64,000 nt of DNA, taken from positions 2,108,001 to 2,172,000 of the forward strand of contig NZ_CP117167.1 in the NCBI RefSeq assembly GCF_028596025.1. The letters are read 5' to 3'. The notes beneath the pieces were generated by a model. It ran no database searches. It was not told where the DNA came from and saw only the letters and a list, made by a program, of their open reading frames with translations. Of this stretch, positions 46,369 through 55,754 are shown piece by piece. Position 1 is the stretch's first letter; the number at the start of each line of letters is the position of its first letter. The stretch is from Mucilaginibacter jinjuensis (GTDB taxonomy: Bacteria; Bacteroidota; Bacteroidia; Sphingobacteriales; Sphingobacteriaceae). Both the position numbers and the translations under genes were made by a program.

Positions 46369-47700
46369 ATGTCAAATATTATTACAGGAGAAAAAGAATT
46401 TTTTAAAGGTATAGGCGCGATAGCTTACGAGGGGCCACAAAGTGATAACCCATTTGCCTTTAGATGGTACGATGCCAACAAGGTTATTGCAGGCAAAACC
46501 ATGCAAGATCACCTGCGTTTTGCAGTGGCTTACTGGCACTCGTTTGTAGGTAACGGCGGTGATCCGTTTGGCGAGCCAACACACATCCACCCTTGGGATG
46601 CTAAAGCTGATGCGGTTGAACGCGCTAAAGATAAAATGGATGCAGCGTTTGAATTTATTACCAAACTGGGCCTTAAATACTACTGTTTCCATGATGTAGA
46701 TGTGGTTGATTATACCAATGATATTAAAGAAAACGAGCGTCGTTTAAACGCGCTGGTTGAGTATGCTAAAGAAAAACAAGCCGCCAGTGGTGTTAAATTA
46801 CTTTGGGGTACTGCCAACCTGTTCTCTCACCGCCGTTATATGAATGGTGCTTCAACCAATCCAGATTTTCATGTATTGGCTCATGGTGGTGCACAGGTTA
46901 AAGCTGCATTGGATGCTACAATTGCTCTGGGTGGCGAAAACTACGTATTCTGGGGTGGCCGTGAAGGTTATATGTCGTTGCTAAATACCAACATGAAACG
47001 CGAGCAGGAGCATTTTGCTAAATTTTTGCACACAGCTAAAGACTATGCCCGCAAACAAGGCTTTAAAGGTACTTTCTTTATCGAACCAAAACCTTGCGAG
47101 CCAACTAAACACCAATATGATTATGATGCGGCTACCGTACTGGGTTTCCTGCAGAAATATGATCTGTTGAACGACTTTAAACTGAACCTGGAAGTTAACC
47201 ACGCTACACTGGCAGGCCATACTTTCCAGCACGAGTTACAGGTTGCTGCTGATGCCGGTTTATTGGGTTCTATCGATGCTAACCGCGGCGATAACCAGAA
47301 TGGCTGGGATACAGATCAGTTCCCTAATGACATTAACGAGATCACAGAATCAATGCTGATTATTCTGGAAGCCGGTGGTTTACAAGGTGGTGGTATTAAT
47401 TTCGATGCCAAGATCCGTCGTAACTCAACCGATCCTCAGGATTTATTTTATGCACACATTGGTGGTATCGACATTTTTGCACGTGCACTGACTATTGCCG
47501 ATAACATCCTGCAAAAATCTGATTACAAAAAGATCCGTACCGAAAGATACGCTTCATTTGATGGTGGAAAAGGTAAAGAATTTGAAGAAGGTAAACTGAC
47601 ATTGGAAGACCTGCGCAACTTCGCAGCAGAAAATGGTGAACCTGCCACAATTAGTGGAAAACAAGAATACCTTGAAAATTTGATTAATCGGTTTATATAA
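46369..47700 (+). CDS. xylA: Xylose isomerase
   Basis: 443 residues, full class II xylose isomerase. Conserved: [11 protein letters not shown] (catalytic His), [46 protein letters not shown] (metal and His ligands), [20 protein letters not shown] and [13 protein letters not shown]. Interconverts D-xylose and D-xylulose with divalent metal. Forty bases after xylB in the same operon. Confidence 0.98.
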   Translation: MSNIITGEKEFFKGIGAIAYEGPQSDNPFAFRWYDANKVIAGKTMQDHLRFAVAYWHSFVGNGGDPFGEPTHIHPWDAKADAVERAKDKMDAAFEFITKLGLKYYCFHDVDVVDYTNDIKENERRLNALVEYAKEKQAASGVKLLWGTANLFSHRRYMNGASTNPDFHVLAHGGAQVKAALDATIALGGENYVFWGGREGYMSLLNTNMKREQEHFAKFLHTAKDYARKQGFKGTFFIEPKPCEPTKHQYDYDAATVLGFLQKYDLLNDFKLNLEVNHATLAGHTFQHELQVAADAGLLGSIDANRGDNQNGWDTDQFPNDINEITESMLIILEAGGLQGGGINFDAKIRRNSTDPQDLFYAHIGGIDIFARALTIADNILQKSDYKKIRTERYASFDGGKGKEFEEGKLTLEDLRNFAAENGEPATISGKQEYLENLINRFI

Positions 47701-47766
47701 TTATAATTGTCAACCAGACAAATTTAAACCAAGTCCTAACCAGACAATTAAACCTAAGTATAAAAA

Positions 47767-49437
47767 ATGAATAGACTATCCAACAGCGATTACGTCGTAT
47801 TTTTCGTGTATTTTATTATCGTAGCCAGCTACGGTTTTTGGGTGTACAAGCGCAAACACAATGCCGATGCCACCTCTAAGGATTACTTTTTGGCCGAAGG
47901 GTCACTCACCTGGTGGGCTATCGGCGCTTCGCTTATTGCCTCCAATATTTCGGCCGAGCAAATGATCGGTATGAGTGGTTCTGGTTTTAAGATGGGCTTG
48001 GCCATAGCAACTTATGAGTGGATGGCCGCTATTACCCTCATTATCGTAGCCGTATTTTTTATTCCTGTTTACCTCAAGAATAAAATTTTTACCATGCCGC
48101 AATTCCTTTCGCAAAGGTATAATGGCACCGTTGCTATGATTATGGCTATCTTTTGGCTGCTGTTGTATATTGTTGTTAACCTTACCTCAATTTTATACTT
48201 AGGTGCTTTGGCCGTAAATTCTATATCCGGTATTAATTTCCAGGTTTGTTTATGGGGACTGGCCATTTTCGCTATCATCATTACACTGGGCGGTATGAAA
48301 GTGATCGGTTTTACCGATGTTATCCAGGTTTTCTTCCTGATACTGGGTGGTTTGGTAACTACCTATATCGCTTTGAACCAGGTAGCTACACACTTTGGCC
48401 AAACCGGTGTGCTTAACGGCTTTAGTTTGATGATGAATAAGGCGAACGATCACTTCCACATGATATTGAAGAAGGATAACCCAAGTTATATGGACTTGCC
48501 GGGCCTCACTGTACTGTTAGGCGGTATGTGGATTGTGAACCTTAACTATTGGGGTTGTAACCAGTACATTACCCAACGTGCATTGGGCGCTAACTTAAAA
48601 ACTGCACGTGGAGGTATCCTCTTTGCTGCCTGTTTAAAATTACTGATGCCTGTTATTGTGGTATTGCCGGGTATTGCGGCTTATGTGCTTTACAAGCAAG
48701 ATTTGTTCCACGCAGACTTGATCCAAGGCGGCGAGGTTAACCCGGATAGGGCGTATCCTGTATTATTAAACCTGTTACCTGCCGGTTTAAAAGGTTTATC
48801 ATTTGCAGCTTTAACAGCAGCGGTAGTAGCTTCATTAGCGGGTAAAGCCAATAGTATTGCTACCATTTTTACGCTTGATGTTTATAAGAAAGCAATTAAC
48901 CCTGCCGCTACCGATAAAAGTTTGGTAACAACAGGTAAAATTGCCGTGGTTGTTGCCATGGTACTGGGTATCATCATTTCGCCTTTTTTAGGTATCGATA
49001 AAAAAGGTGGTTTCCAGTACATACAAGAGTATACAGGTTTTGTATCGCCGGGTATATTTGCCATGTTTATCCTGGGCTTCTTCTGGAAAAAAACTACATC
49101 ATCTGCTGCAGTGTTCAGCGCGGTTGGTGGTTTCATCCTGTCGGTATTCTTTAAGTTTTTACCAACGTTTGCTAATCTTGCTTTCCTGGCACCAACGGGT
49201 TTCTCTAAAAAGAGTGACGCAGGTATTTATGAAATCCCATTCCTTGACCGTATGGGTTTTGTATTCCTGATCTGCGTTGTGGGTATGTATATCATTTCGA
49301 TGATAGAAAATGCCCGCGGCGTTAAAGCCAATGGCTTAGAAATAGATAGCAGCATGTTTAAAACTAACAGGGCATTTACCGCCGGAGCTTTAATTTTATG
49401 CGGAATTATTGTGGCATTATACTCTATCTTTTGGTAG
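47767..49437 (+). CDS. Sodium/solute symporter (SSS family), probable xylose transporter
   Basis: 556 residues with about 13-14 membrane helices. SSS features: DYFLAEGSLTWWAIGASLIASNISAEQMIGMSGSG near the N-terminus, the LGGMKVIGFTDVIQVFFLILGG block, and AALTAAVVASLAGKANSIATIFTLDVYK, which holds the conserved Ser/Thr of the sodium site. It resembles the SGLT/vSGLT sugar branch. Position after xylA makes D-xylose uptake across the inner membrane likely. A terminator follows. Confidence 0.9.
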   Translation: MNRLSNSDYVVFFVYFIIVASYGFWVYKRKHNADATSKDYFLAEGSLTWWAIGASLIASNISAEQMIGMSGSGFKMGLAIATYEWMAAITLIIVAVFFIPVYLKNKIFTMPQFLSQRYNGTVAMIMAIFWLLLYIVVNLTSILYLGALAVNSISGINFQVCLWGLAIFAIIITLGGMKVIGFTDVIQVFFLILGGLVTTYIALNQVATHFGQTGVLNGFSLMMNKANDHFHMILKKDNPSYMDLPGLTVLLGGMWIVNLNYWGCNQYITQRALGANLKTARGGILFAACLKLLMPVIVVLPGIAAYVLYKQDLFHADLIQGGEVNPDRAYPVLLNLLPAGLKGLSFAALTAAVVASLAGKANSIATIFTLDVYKKAINPAATDKSLVTTGKIAVVVAMVLGIIISPFLGIDKKGGFQYIQEYTGFVSPGIFAMFILGFFWKKTTSSAAVFSAVGGFILSVFFKFLPTFANLAFLAPTGFSKKSDAGIYEIPFLDRMGFVFLICVVGMYIISMIENARGVKANGLEIDSSMFKTNRAFTAGALILCGIIVALYSIFW

Positions 49438-49543
49438 AGGGTCAATTAGTTAATTTGTCGATTTGTCAATTAGCTAATGAGAAGAATCGATTTGTTGATG
49501 AGTTTATTTGTTGATTTGCCGTCAATGAAGAGAGTACTAAATT

Positions 49544-49572
49544 AAAAAGGCGTCCTAATGGACGCCTTTTTA
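49544..49572 (+). terminator. Rho-independent terminator of the xylBA-transporter operon
   Basis: AAAAAGGCGTCC-TAAT-GGACGCCTTTTT, a perfect 12-bp stem with T-rich arm. Upstream, 49440-49535 is a low-complexity TTGTTGATTTG-type stretch. Confidence 0.92.
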
Positions 49573-49589
49573 ATTTATAAGAAAATGGG

Positions 49590-49663
49590 TGTCATGCTGA
49601 GCTCCGTCGAAGCATGGTGGGCAGGCCTCTGCGCGCGACACTTCGACGGAGCTCAGTGTGACA
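49590..49663. repeat. REP-like inverted repeat
   Basis: TGTCATGCTGAGCTCCGTCG (from 49590) and its inverted partner ending at 49663 (GACGGAGCTCAGTGTGACA) match at 21 of 23 positions with a 28-base GC-rich loop. The TGAGC-TCCGTCGAAGC core is a common dispersed intergenic repeat of this group. Confidence 0.8.
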
Positions 49664-49688
49664 AGCCATTTATTAACAAATTGCCGAA

Positions 49689-50435
49689 TTAAAACCCCAC
49701 CGAGTTTCCACCATCTACCGGTAACACCACACCAGTAATGTATTTGGCCGCGTCTGATGCCAGGAATAACACCGCATCGGCAATATCTTCGGGCACACCC
49801 AGTTTACCCATTGGGGTGCGTGATAATACTTTTTGTTTGCGTGCAGGATCATTATCCAATGCCTTGGCCGACATATCTGTAGCAATAAAACCGGGTGCTA
49901 CACAGTTAACCCGGATGCCCTGCGGTGAAAGTTCGGTAGCCATAGCGCGTGTCATCCCCTCAATGGCCGATTTAGTGGCCGTGTAAGCAATTACATAAGG
50001 GATGCCGTATTGCGATGCCATGGAGCTGATATTGACGATAGAACCGCTGCCAACAATGGTCATTTGCTTTACAATTTCGCGGCTTAACACAAACACCGAA
50101 GTAAGATTGGTTTGTATAATGCCTTGAAAATCGTCGTTACTTACCTCAGCAAAAGGTTTTTTCATGTTGATGCCCGCGTTGTTTACCAGTATATCAGGCA
50201 CGCCATGTTCGGCAATAATTTCATTAACAAGGTTCGGTATAGATTCGATCTGGCTCAGGTCGCAGACTTTATAAACACAAAGTTCGCCGAAGGCTTTGGC
50301 AGCTGCCTGTAACTTGCTTTCATCGCGGCCAACTATAATGGTTTTAATACCTGCTTCAGTGAATTTTTTGGTGGTTGCCAGGCCTAAGCCAGAGGCGCCA
50401 CCGGTTATTATTGCTGTTTTAGCTTTGAGGTTCAT
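49689..50435 (-). CDS. SDR-family oxidoreductase (candidate D-mannonate/fructuronate reductase)
   Basis: 248 residues, classical short-chain dehydrogenase: cofactor motif TGGASGLGLA, NNAG motif LVNNAGINMKKP, catalytic Ser in VNISSMAS, YxxxK in AYTATKSAIEG, and the FabG/KduD-like end ITGVVLPVDGGNSVGF. No classical uxuB is present although uxuA lies 3 kb away, so this SDR may reduce D-fructuronate to D-mannonate; that function is inferred from context only. Its start overlaps the end of LacI-2, so they form one operon. Confidence 0.88.
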   Translation of the reverse strand: MNLKAKTAIITGGASGLGLATTKKFTEAGIKTIIVGRDESKLQAAAKAFGELCVYKVCDLSQIESIPNLVNEIIAEHGVPDILVNNAGINMKKPFAEVSNDDFQGIIQTNLTSVFVLSREIVKQMTIVGSGSIVNISSMASQYGIPYVIAYTATKSAIEGMTRAMATELSPQGIRVNCVAPGFIATDMSAKALDNDPARKQKVLSRTPMGKLGVPEDIADAVLFLASDAAKYITGVVLPVDGGNSVGF

Positions 50436-51489
50436 TTAAAGTATTATTAGGGGAATTATGATTGCCGCGGAGCGATGATTCGCGCACAATCAGTTCGTAT
50501 TTAAGTATTAAGCTATGGGCAGGCTCAAGCTCATCTTTGCTCATCAAGCGACTAATCATTTGTTTGGCGGCCACTTCGCCCATTTCGTAGCCCTTGTAAT
50601 TAATGGTAGTCAAGTTGGGTTCTATTACACAGGTAAGCGGGTCGTTGTTAAAACCTGCGAAAGCCATATCAGCAGGTAAGCTAATGCCGTTCTTTTTTAG
50701 TGTTTGCATACAGCTTACAGCACAAATATCATTGGCAGAAAATACGCCATCGGGTAGGGGATCCATTTGTAAGATATGGTTGGCTGCCTCGTGCCCGGCC
50801 TCGCTGCTCAGGTTGTTAATGATCACCAGGTCGTCGTTAAACTCAATGCCGTTATCTTCCAGTGCCTTTCTGTAACCTGCTAAACGATCGGCATAAACCT
50901 TACGTAACTGGCTGGCCGTAATATGTACAATGCGCTTAGATCCCTGTTTAATAAGGTGCGAGGTTATTTCGTAACCTGCCTTATAATTATCAATATAGAT
51001 TTGCGGACAAGCATCCTGTTCAAAAACCCGGTCGAAAAATATGATCGGGATATTGCGTTTAATAAAAGGTTCGAAGTGATCGATATTGGTGGTATCATAA
51101 GCCAGCGAAACCATCAACCCATCAACCCGGTTAACCAGCATCGCATTAGCATTTGATATTTCCTTGGTCATGGTTTCGAGCGATTGGCTGATGAAGAGAT
51201 TGTAGCCGTTATTATTCAAAACCTTCTCGATACCGGCAATAACATCAGACATGAAATTACTGTTCAGTCTCGGCACAATAAGCCCGATGATATTGCTACT
51301 TTTTTTACGCAAATTACTGGCGAACGAGTTGGAGCGGTAGCCCATTTCGGCAGCCGTTTTAATGATCAACTTTTTGGTGTTTTTATTAACCCGTGGATGA
51401 TCTTTCAGGGCGCGGCTCACCGTAGCTGCAGAAATATTCAGCTTGTCGGCTATGTCATAAATCGTTGTTTCTTTTTCTCCACCCATCAT
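50419..51489 (-). CDS. LacI-family transcriptional regulator 2
   Basis: 356 residues (start 51489; the next Met at 51486 is equally possible). Helix-turn-helix TIYDIADKLNISAATVSRALKDHPRVNKNTKKLI, hinge YRSNSFASNLRKKSSNIIGLIVP, then the ligand domain (FMSDVIAGIEKVLNNNGYNLFISQS; DPLPDGVFSANDICAVSCMQTLK). Its recognition-helix residues (SAATVS) differ from those of LacI-1 (TPSSVS). An operator-like palindrome lies 61 bases upstream, suggesting autoregulation. It overlaps the SDR gene by 17 bases. Confidence 0.93.
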   Translation of the reverse strand: MMGGEKETTIYDIADKLNISAATVSRALKDHPRVNKNTKKLIIKTAAEMGYRSNSFASNLRKKSSNIIGLIVPRLNSNFMSDVIAGIEKVLNNNGYNLFISQSLETMTKEISNANAMLVNRVDGLMVSLAYDTTNIDHFEPFIKRNIPIIFFDRVFEQDACPQIYIDNYKAGYEITSHLIKQGSKRIVHITASQLRKVYADRLAGYRKALEDNGIEFNDDLVIINNLSSEAGHEAANHILQMDPLPDGVFSANDICAVSCMQTLKKNGISLPADMAFAGFNNDPLTCVIEPNLTTINYKGYEMGEVAAKQMISRLMSKDELEPAHSLILKYELIVRESSLRGNHNSPNNTLNEPQS

Positions 51490-51549
51490 GATCTGTTTTT
51501 GGTGTATCAGATAAATATAAAATTAATTAAGAGCTAAATTTAAACGTTA

Positions 51550-51561
51550 ATAATCGATTGT
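51550..51561. promoter_or_regulatory. LacI-type operator, one mismatch (ATAATCGATTGT)
   Basis: Lies in the 81-base gap between the start of LacI-2 and the stop of the GH43 gene, so it would control LacI-2 and the SDR. It keeps the AATCGATT core but has T for C at position 2. Confidence 0.65.
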
Positions 51562-51570
51562 TGAATCCTG

Positions 51571-53235
51571 TTATTGTTTGTATACTGTATCATTCCCCTT
51601 ATAATCGAGCCATTTAAATAATGCTTTGTTGGTTGAGATCTTACCAGATGACGTAGTGTACAAGCCAAATAAGGAGCCTGTAAAGCCACCTGCTTCCTTA
51701 GTGCTTAAAAATTTACCATCCATCTGTGTACCCAATGCTTTCCATTGATTTTGCTCGATAGCATATTCGAAAGTGTACTGATCGTTTTTGGCATTAATGC
51801 GGAACGAAACAGGTTTGTTGCTAACTAATGTGCGTTCTTCTGTAACCAATACCATATTCTTATTCTGCTGATCTCCTTTAAAGAGCTGGATAACCGGCTC
51901 ATGCTTACTATTGACAGATTTGCAGATATAATAGAAGTGAAATTCATTAGCCAAAATAATTAGGCCGGCTTTCTCATTTTCGGCCGTGGCGTTAAATGCT
52001 ATCTCGGTACTGGCCGAACAGATTAAATGTTGCTGCCTGCGACCGATGAAAGCAGGGTTACCGTTTTCCATGCAAGTCTCAGGTTTAAGATTGATAGTTA
52101 AACCATCCTTTCCTGTTTTGTACCAGGTAGTATCAAGCGTCCGCAGAAATAATAGCGATTGTGGGATACCTGTTTTGAAATCTATTCTTTCTGCAAAATT
52201 GCCATGTAAAAAAGGGCCATTGCCTAATGGTTTTTTGCCCGCAAATGGCACTGCGTAAGTATGCTGCACTTCGGCAAAGCCGGGATTAATAATTGGCCAG
52301 TCGTTCTGCCATTTTACAGGTGCCATAAAGGTTTCGCGGCCGGTATTGTAATAATCGCCTTCATAAGGGCGTACACCTAAAAATATAGCATAGGTATTGC
52401 CATCGGGGCCTTGTACTAAATCTGCATGCCCGGTTGATGTGACCGGATTTTTCCTGTTGGGGTCTAAATCGCGTTGGGTTAAAATGGGGTTATGCTCGTA
52501 AGGTATATAAGGCCCTGTAACCGATTTGCTTCTGAAAATAACTTCAGAATGGTTAACTGATGTGCCGCCTTCGGCAGCCATCAAATAATAATACCCATTG
52601 TGTTTATAGATATGCGGGCCTTCAATCCAAACAGGTTTCTTAGTAATATCAACCCCGCCGTTTACCAGTTGGATTTCAGCACCTAAAGTTTTAAGATTTA
52701 CAGGATCAAATTCATACATCCTGATAGTACGGTGGCCCTCATATAAGGGTTTATTGTCGGGTGCATCGCTGTTGTAAACGATATAAGCTTTGTTATCATC
52801 AAAAAATAAAGATGGATCAATACCTTTTGCATCGGGCAACGCAACGGGATTACTCCAGGGTCCTGCGGGATTTTTAGCCGTAACTACAAAGTTGCCAAGA
52901 TGATCAATATCGGTACAGGTAACATAATAAAGCCCGTTATGGTAATTAATGGCAGGGGCAAACAGGCCGCGTGTTAAACGCTCGTCCATAAAATCCATTT
53001 GCGATGGCTTACTGATTACGTTTCCTATTTGTTTCCAGTTGACCAGATCATCACTTTTAAAAACAGGAATGCCGGGGAAGAAAGCGAAGGTTGAATTAAT
53101 GAGGTAATAACTTTTACCATCAAAGCAAATGCTGGGATCGGGATAAAAACCTGCCAGTATAGGATTCACTATTTTGCTTTGTGCATTACAAAACAAAGTA
53201 CAAAATAGCAGGATAGAAGAGATGCTTACTTTCAT
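51571..53235 (-). CDS. GH43 beta-xylosidase with C-terminal concanavalin-like domain
   Basis: 554 residues, signal peptide ending CNAQS. Five-bladed propeller with the three acidic residues: base in GFYPDPSICF, pKa modulator in KGIDPSLFFD, acid in WIEGPHIYKH. From about residue 340 a second beta domain (FAERIDFKTGIPQSLLFLRTLD; ASTEIAFNATAENEKAGLIIL) is the beta-xylosidase C-terminal domain found in GH43 subfamily 1/11/12-type enzymes. It would release xylose from xylo-oligosaccharides; alpha-L-arabinofuranosidase activity is the main alternative. Divergent from uxuA across an operator. Confidence 0.92.
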   Translation of the reverse strand: MKVSISSILLFCTLFCNAQSKIVNPILAGFYPDPSICFDGKSYYLINSTFAFFPGIPVFKSDDLVNWKQIGNVISKPSQMDFMDERLTRGLFAPAINYHNGLYYVTCTDIDHLGNFVVTAKNPAGPWSNPVALPDAKGIDPSLFFDDNKAYIVYNSDAPDNKPLYEGHRTIRMYEFDPVNLKTLGAEIQLVNGGVDITKKPVWIEGPHIYKHNGYYYLMAAEGGTSVNHSEVIFRSKSVTGPYIPYEHNPILTQRDLDPNRKNPVTSTGHADLVQGPDGNTYAIFLGVRPYEGDYYNTGRETFMAPVKWQNDWPIINPGFAEVQHTYAVPFAGKKPLGNGPFLHGNFAERIDFKTGIPQSLLFLRTLDTTWYKTGKDGLTINLKPETCMENGNPAFIGRRQQHLICSASTEIAFNATAENEKAGLIILANEFHFYYICKSVNSKHEPVIQLFKGDQQNKNMVLVTEERTLVSNKPVSFRINAKNDQYTFEYAIEQNQWKALGTQMDGKFLSTKEAGGFTGSLFGLYTTSSGKISTNKALFKWLDYKGNDTVYKQ

Positions 53236-53290
53236 TTAATTTGGCCTTGCTGAAAAGGGATATAATTGTGCTACTAATTTATAAAATAAT

Positions 53291-53302
53291 ACAATCGATT
53301 GC
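53291..53302. promoter_or_regulatory. LacI-type operator ACAATCGATTGC between GH43 and uxuA
   Basis: In the 106-base divergent gap. A TACATTTG box (53312-53319) follows, so the site covers the expected -33 to spacer region of the uxuA promoter and could also block the GH43 promoter. Confidence 0.8.
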
Positions 53303-53341
53303 GCAAATTTATACATTTGTTTAAACCAATATTATAAATTG

Positions 53342-54535
53342 ATGATAATCCCAGATTTAGAGCAAACTTTCCGCTGGTTCGGGCCTTCAGATCCGGTTAG
53401 TTTACAGGCTATTAGGCAAACCGGTGCAACCGGCATAGTATCAGCCTTACACCATATTCCATGCGGTGATGTGTGGACGATAGAAGAAATTAACACCCGT
53501 AAAGCCATAATTGAAAATGCAGGCTTTAGATGGAGAGTGGTTGAAAGCGTTAATATACATGAAAGTATAAAACTCGGCCGTGCAGAGCGCGAACAGTATA
53601 TTGAGAACTACATTGTTACCTTACAAAACCTGGCAGAAGCTGGTATAGACACTGTTTGCTACAATTTTATGCCCGTGCTGGATTGGACGCGTACCCATCT
53701 CGATTACAGACTGCCTAATAATGCATCAGCCTTGCGATATGAAGCTGCTGCTGTAGTTGCATTCGACCTATATATATTAGAACGACCGGAAGCTTTCAAC
53801 GAGTTTACCCCGCAACAACAATTAGAAGCCAAAAGTTATCTGGATGGCTTAACAGCAGAAGAAAAAGAACTGTTAACCAATACTATTTTAGCAGGCTTGC
53901 CCGGTACAGATGAGGTGTTTACCATTCCGGAATTTAAAGAATATCTGAAAAAATACAGCGAAACAGATAGCGCTGCCTTGCAACAAAATCTGTTTTATTT
54001 TTTAAGAGCCATTATTCCGCATGCCGAGAAATTGGGTATTAAGATGTGCATCCACCCAGACGACCCACCATTTCCGATTCTGGGTTTGCCGAGAGTGGCA
54101 TCAACAGAGACGGATTTAAAAGCTATTGTAGAAGCCTGCCCGTCAACAAGTAATGGTATTACGCTTTGTACAGGCTCACTGGGTGCCAGGGGTGACAATG
54201 ATATTCCTGGCATCATTTCCCGTTTAGGCGAGCATATCCACTTTTTACATCTCCGTAATGTGAAAAGGGAGGTTTCAGGTAGTTTCTATGAAGCTGATCA
54301 CTTAAATGGAAGTACCGATATGTACGCCGTGATGAAGGCGATTGTAACTGAACAATTGAAAAGGAAAGAACAGGGTAGAAGTGATATTGCCATCCCTATG
54401 CGCCCTGATCACGGCCATAAAATATTGGACGATTATAATTATGATACTTATCCCGGTTATTCGGTAATTGGCCGTTTAAAAGGCCTGGCAGAGTTACGCG
54501 GATTGGAGATGGGGATTAAAAGATCATTGATATAA
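53342..54535 (+). CDS. uxuA: Mannonate dehydratase
   Basis: 397 residues from ATG 53342 (the preceding in-frame TTG is not needed). Family signature EQTFRWFGPSDPVSLQAIRQTGATGIVSALHHIPCGDVW; later YNFMPVLDWTRTHLDY, metal/active-site segments GIKMCIHPDDPPFPILGLPR, LCTGSLGARGDNDIPG, HFLHLRNVKRE and MRPDHGH. Dehydrates D-mannonate to 2-keto-3-deoxygluconate, a step in glucuronate breakdown downstream of GH115. UxaC, KdgK and KdgA are not in the window. Confidence 0.97.
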   Translation: MIIPDLEQTFRWFGPSDPVSLQAIRQTGATGIVSALHHIPCGDVWTIEEINTRKAIIENAGFRWRVVESVNIHESIKLGRAEREQYIENYIVTLQNLAEAGIDTVCYNFMPVLDWTRTHLDYRLPNNASALRYEAAAVVAFDLYILERPEAFNEFTPQQQLEAKSYLDGLTAEEKELLTNTILAGLPGTDEVFTIPEFKEYLKKYSETDSAALQQNLFYFLRAIIPHAEKLGIKMCIHPDDPPFPILGLPRVASTETDLKAIVEACPSTSNGITLCTGSLGARGDNDIPGIISRLGEHIHFLHLRNVKREVSGSFYEADHLNGSTDMYAVMKAIVTEQLKRKEQGRSDIAIPMRPDHGHKILDDYNYDTYPGYSVIGRLKGLAELRGLEMGIKRSLI

Positions 54536-54541
54536 AATGCA

Positions 54542-54582
54542 TTTGACAGGCAATAAATATTTCTATATTTACAATCGATTGC
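54542..54582 (+). promoter_or_regulatory. Promoter and LacI-type operator of the second GH43 gene
   Basis: TTTG (54542-54545), an 18-base spacer and TATATTTA (54564-54571) form a near-consensus Bacteroidota promoter. The palindrome ACAATCGATTGC (54571-54582) begins on the last base of the -7 box, so repressor would cover the transcription start. Confidence 0.75.
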
Positions 54583-54621
54583 ATAGCCTCAATTATTAAT
54601 AAACCGATATTATTCCTAATT

Positions 54622-55692
54622 ATGAAAAGAAGATCATCAGCAGTATTGCTCTGCGCTGTATTTGCCTTAGGTGCAGGTAAATTGCAGGCGCAAAACAAGC
54701 CGAAAGTAAAATACCTTTCGGAACCCCTAATCAAATCTATTTATACAGCCGACCCATCGGCACATGTTTTTAACGGAAAGATTTACATTTATCCATCGCA
54801 TGATATTGATGCAGGTATAGCCGAAAATGATAACGGTGACCACTTCGCCATGCGTGATTACCATATTTTGTCGCTCGATAGGATAGGTGGGCCTGTTACC
54901 GATCATGGTGTAGCGTTGGATATTAAGGATATTCCCTGGGCCGGTCGTCAGCTTTGGGCGCCCGATGCTGCTTATAAAAACGGTACCTATTATCTGTACT
55001 TCCCTGTAAAGGATAAGAATGACATTTTCAGGATAGGGGTAGCTACGTCTAAGAATCCTGCTGGCCCGTTTAAAGCACAACCCAAGCCAATTCCGGGTAG
55101 CTTTAGTATTGACCCTGCTGTATTTACTGATACAGATGGCAGCACCTATATGTACTTTGGTGGGATCTGGGGCGGCCAGCTACAGAGATGGGCTACCGGT
55201 AAATATGATGCCAACGGCTCTAAAACAGATTTAATGCACGATGATGAACCTGCCCTAACCTGCAAGGTAGCCAAATTAAAAGGCAACATGCTGGAGTTTG
55301 ACGGCAAGGTAAAAGATGTGGTAATTGTTGATGCCGCAGGCAAACCTCTATTAACTAAAGACCATGATCGCCGTTTCTTTGAAGGATCATGGATGCATAA
55401 GTATAAAGGCAAATATTATTTCACCTATTCAACTGGTGACACACATTTGTTGGCATACGCTATAGGCAATAACCCCTGGGGGCCGTTTGTTTATAAAGGT
55501 GTGTTTATGAAACCCGTACAAGGCTGGACAACTCACCACTCGATAGTAGAATTTAAAGGTAAATGGTATATATTTTACCATGATACCGAACTATCCGGCA
55601 AAACCCATTTACGGAATGTGAAGGTTACCGAGTTGCATCACAACGCAGACGGTTCTATACAAATGGTAGATACCTACACAGAGGCGAAATAA
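54622..55692 (+). CDS. GH43-family glycosidase (xylosidase/arabinofuranosidase type)
   Basis: 356 residues, signal peptide ending KLQAQ. Single five-bladed propeller: base in IYTADPSAHVFNGKIYIYPSHD, pKa modulator in FSIDPAVFTDTDGSTYMYFGG, acid in FFEGSWMHKYKGKYYFTYS. No C-terminal accessory domain, unlike the other GH43 here. It probably removes arabinose or xylose from decorated xylo-oligosaccharides; exact specificity cannot be read from motifs. It has its own operator and promoter and is followed by a terminator. Confidence 0.9.
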   Translation: MKRRSSAVLLCAVFALGAGKLQAQNKPKVKYLSEPLIKSIYTADPSAHVFNGKIYIYPSHDIDAGIAENDNGDHFAMRDYHILSLDRIGGPVTDHGVALDIKDIPWAGRQLWAPDAAYKNGTYYLYFPVKDKNDIFRIGVATSKNPAGPFKAQPKPIPGSFSIDPAVFTDTDGSTYMYFGGIWGGQLQRWATGKYDANGSKTDLMHDDEPALTCKVAKLKGNMLEFDGKVKDVVIVDAAGKPLLTKDHDRRFFEGSWMHKYKGKYYFTYSTGDTHLLAYAIGNNPWGPFVYKGVFMKPVQGWTTHHSIVEFKGKWYIFYHDTELSGKTHLRNVKVTELHHNADGSIQMVDTYTEAK

Positions 55693-55707
55693 TTGCAGAA
55701 CGATATG

Positions 55708-55747
55708 AAAAAGCCGGTTAGATCATTGATTTAACCGGCTTTTTTAT
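55708..55747. terminator. Bidirectional terminator
   Basis: AAAAAGCCGGTTA (from 55708) pairs with the tract TTAACCGGCTTTTT; T-runs occur on both sides, so it can serve the GH43 gene and the convergent HAD gene. Confidence 0.9.
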
Positions 55748-55754
55748 TTTAGGA

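Noticed and set aside
49480..49490. AATCGATTT as a seventh LacI operator
   Set aside because: Lacks the outer bases on both sides and lies in a low-complexity TTGATTTG tract after the symporter gene, not before a gene.
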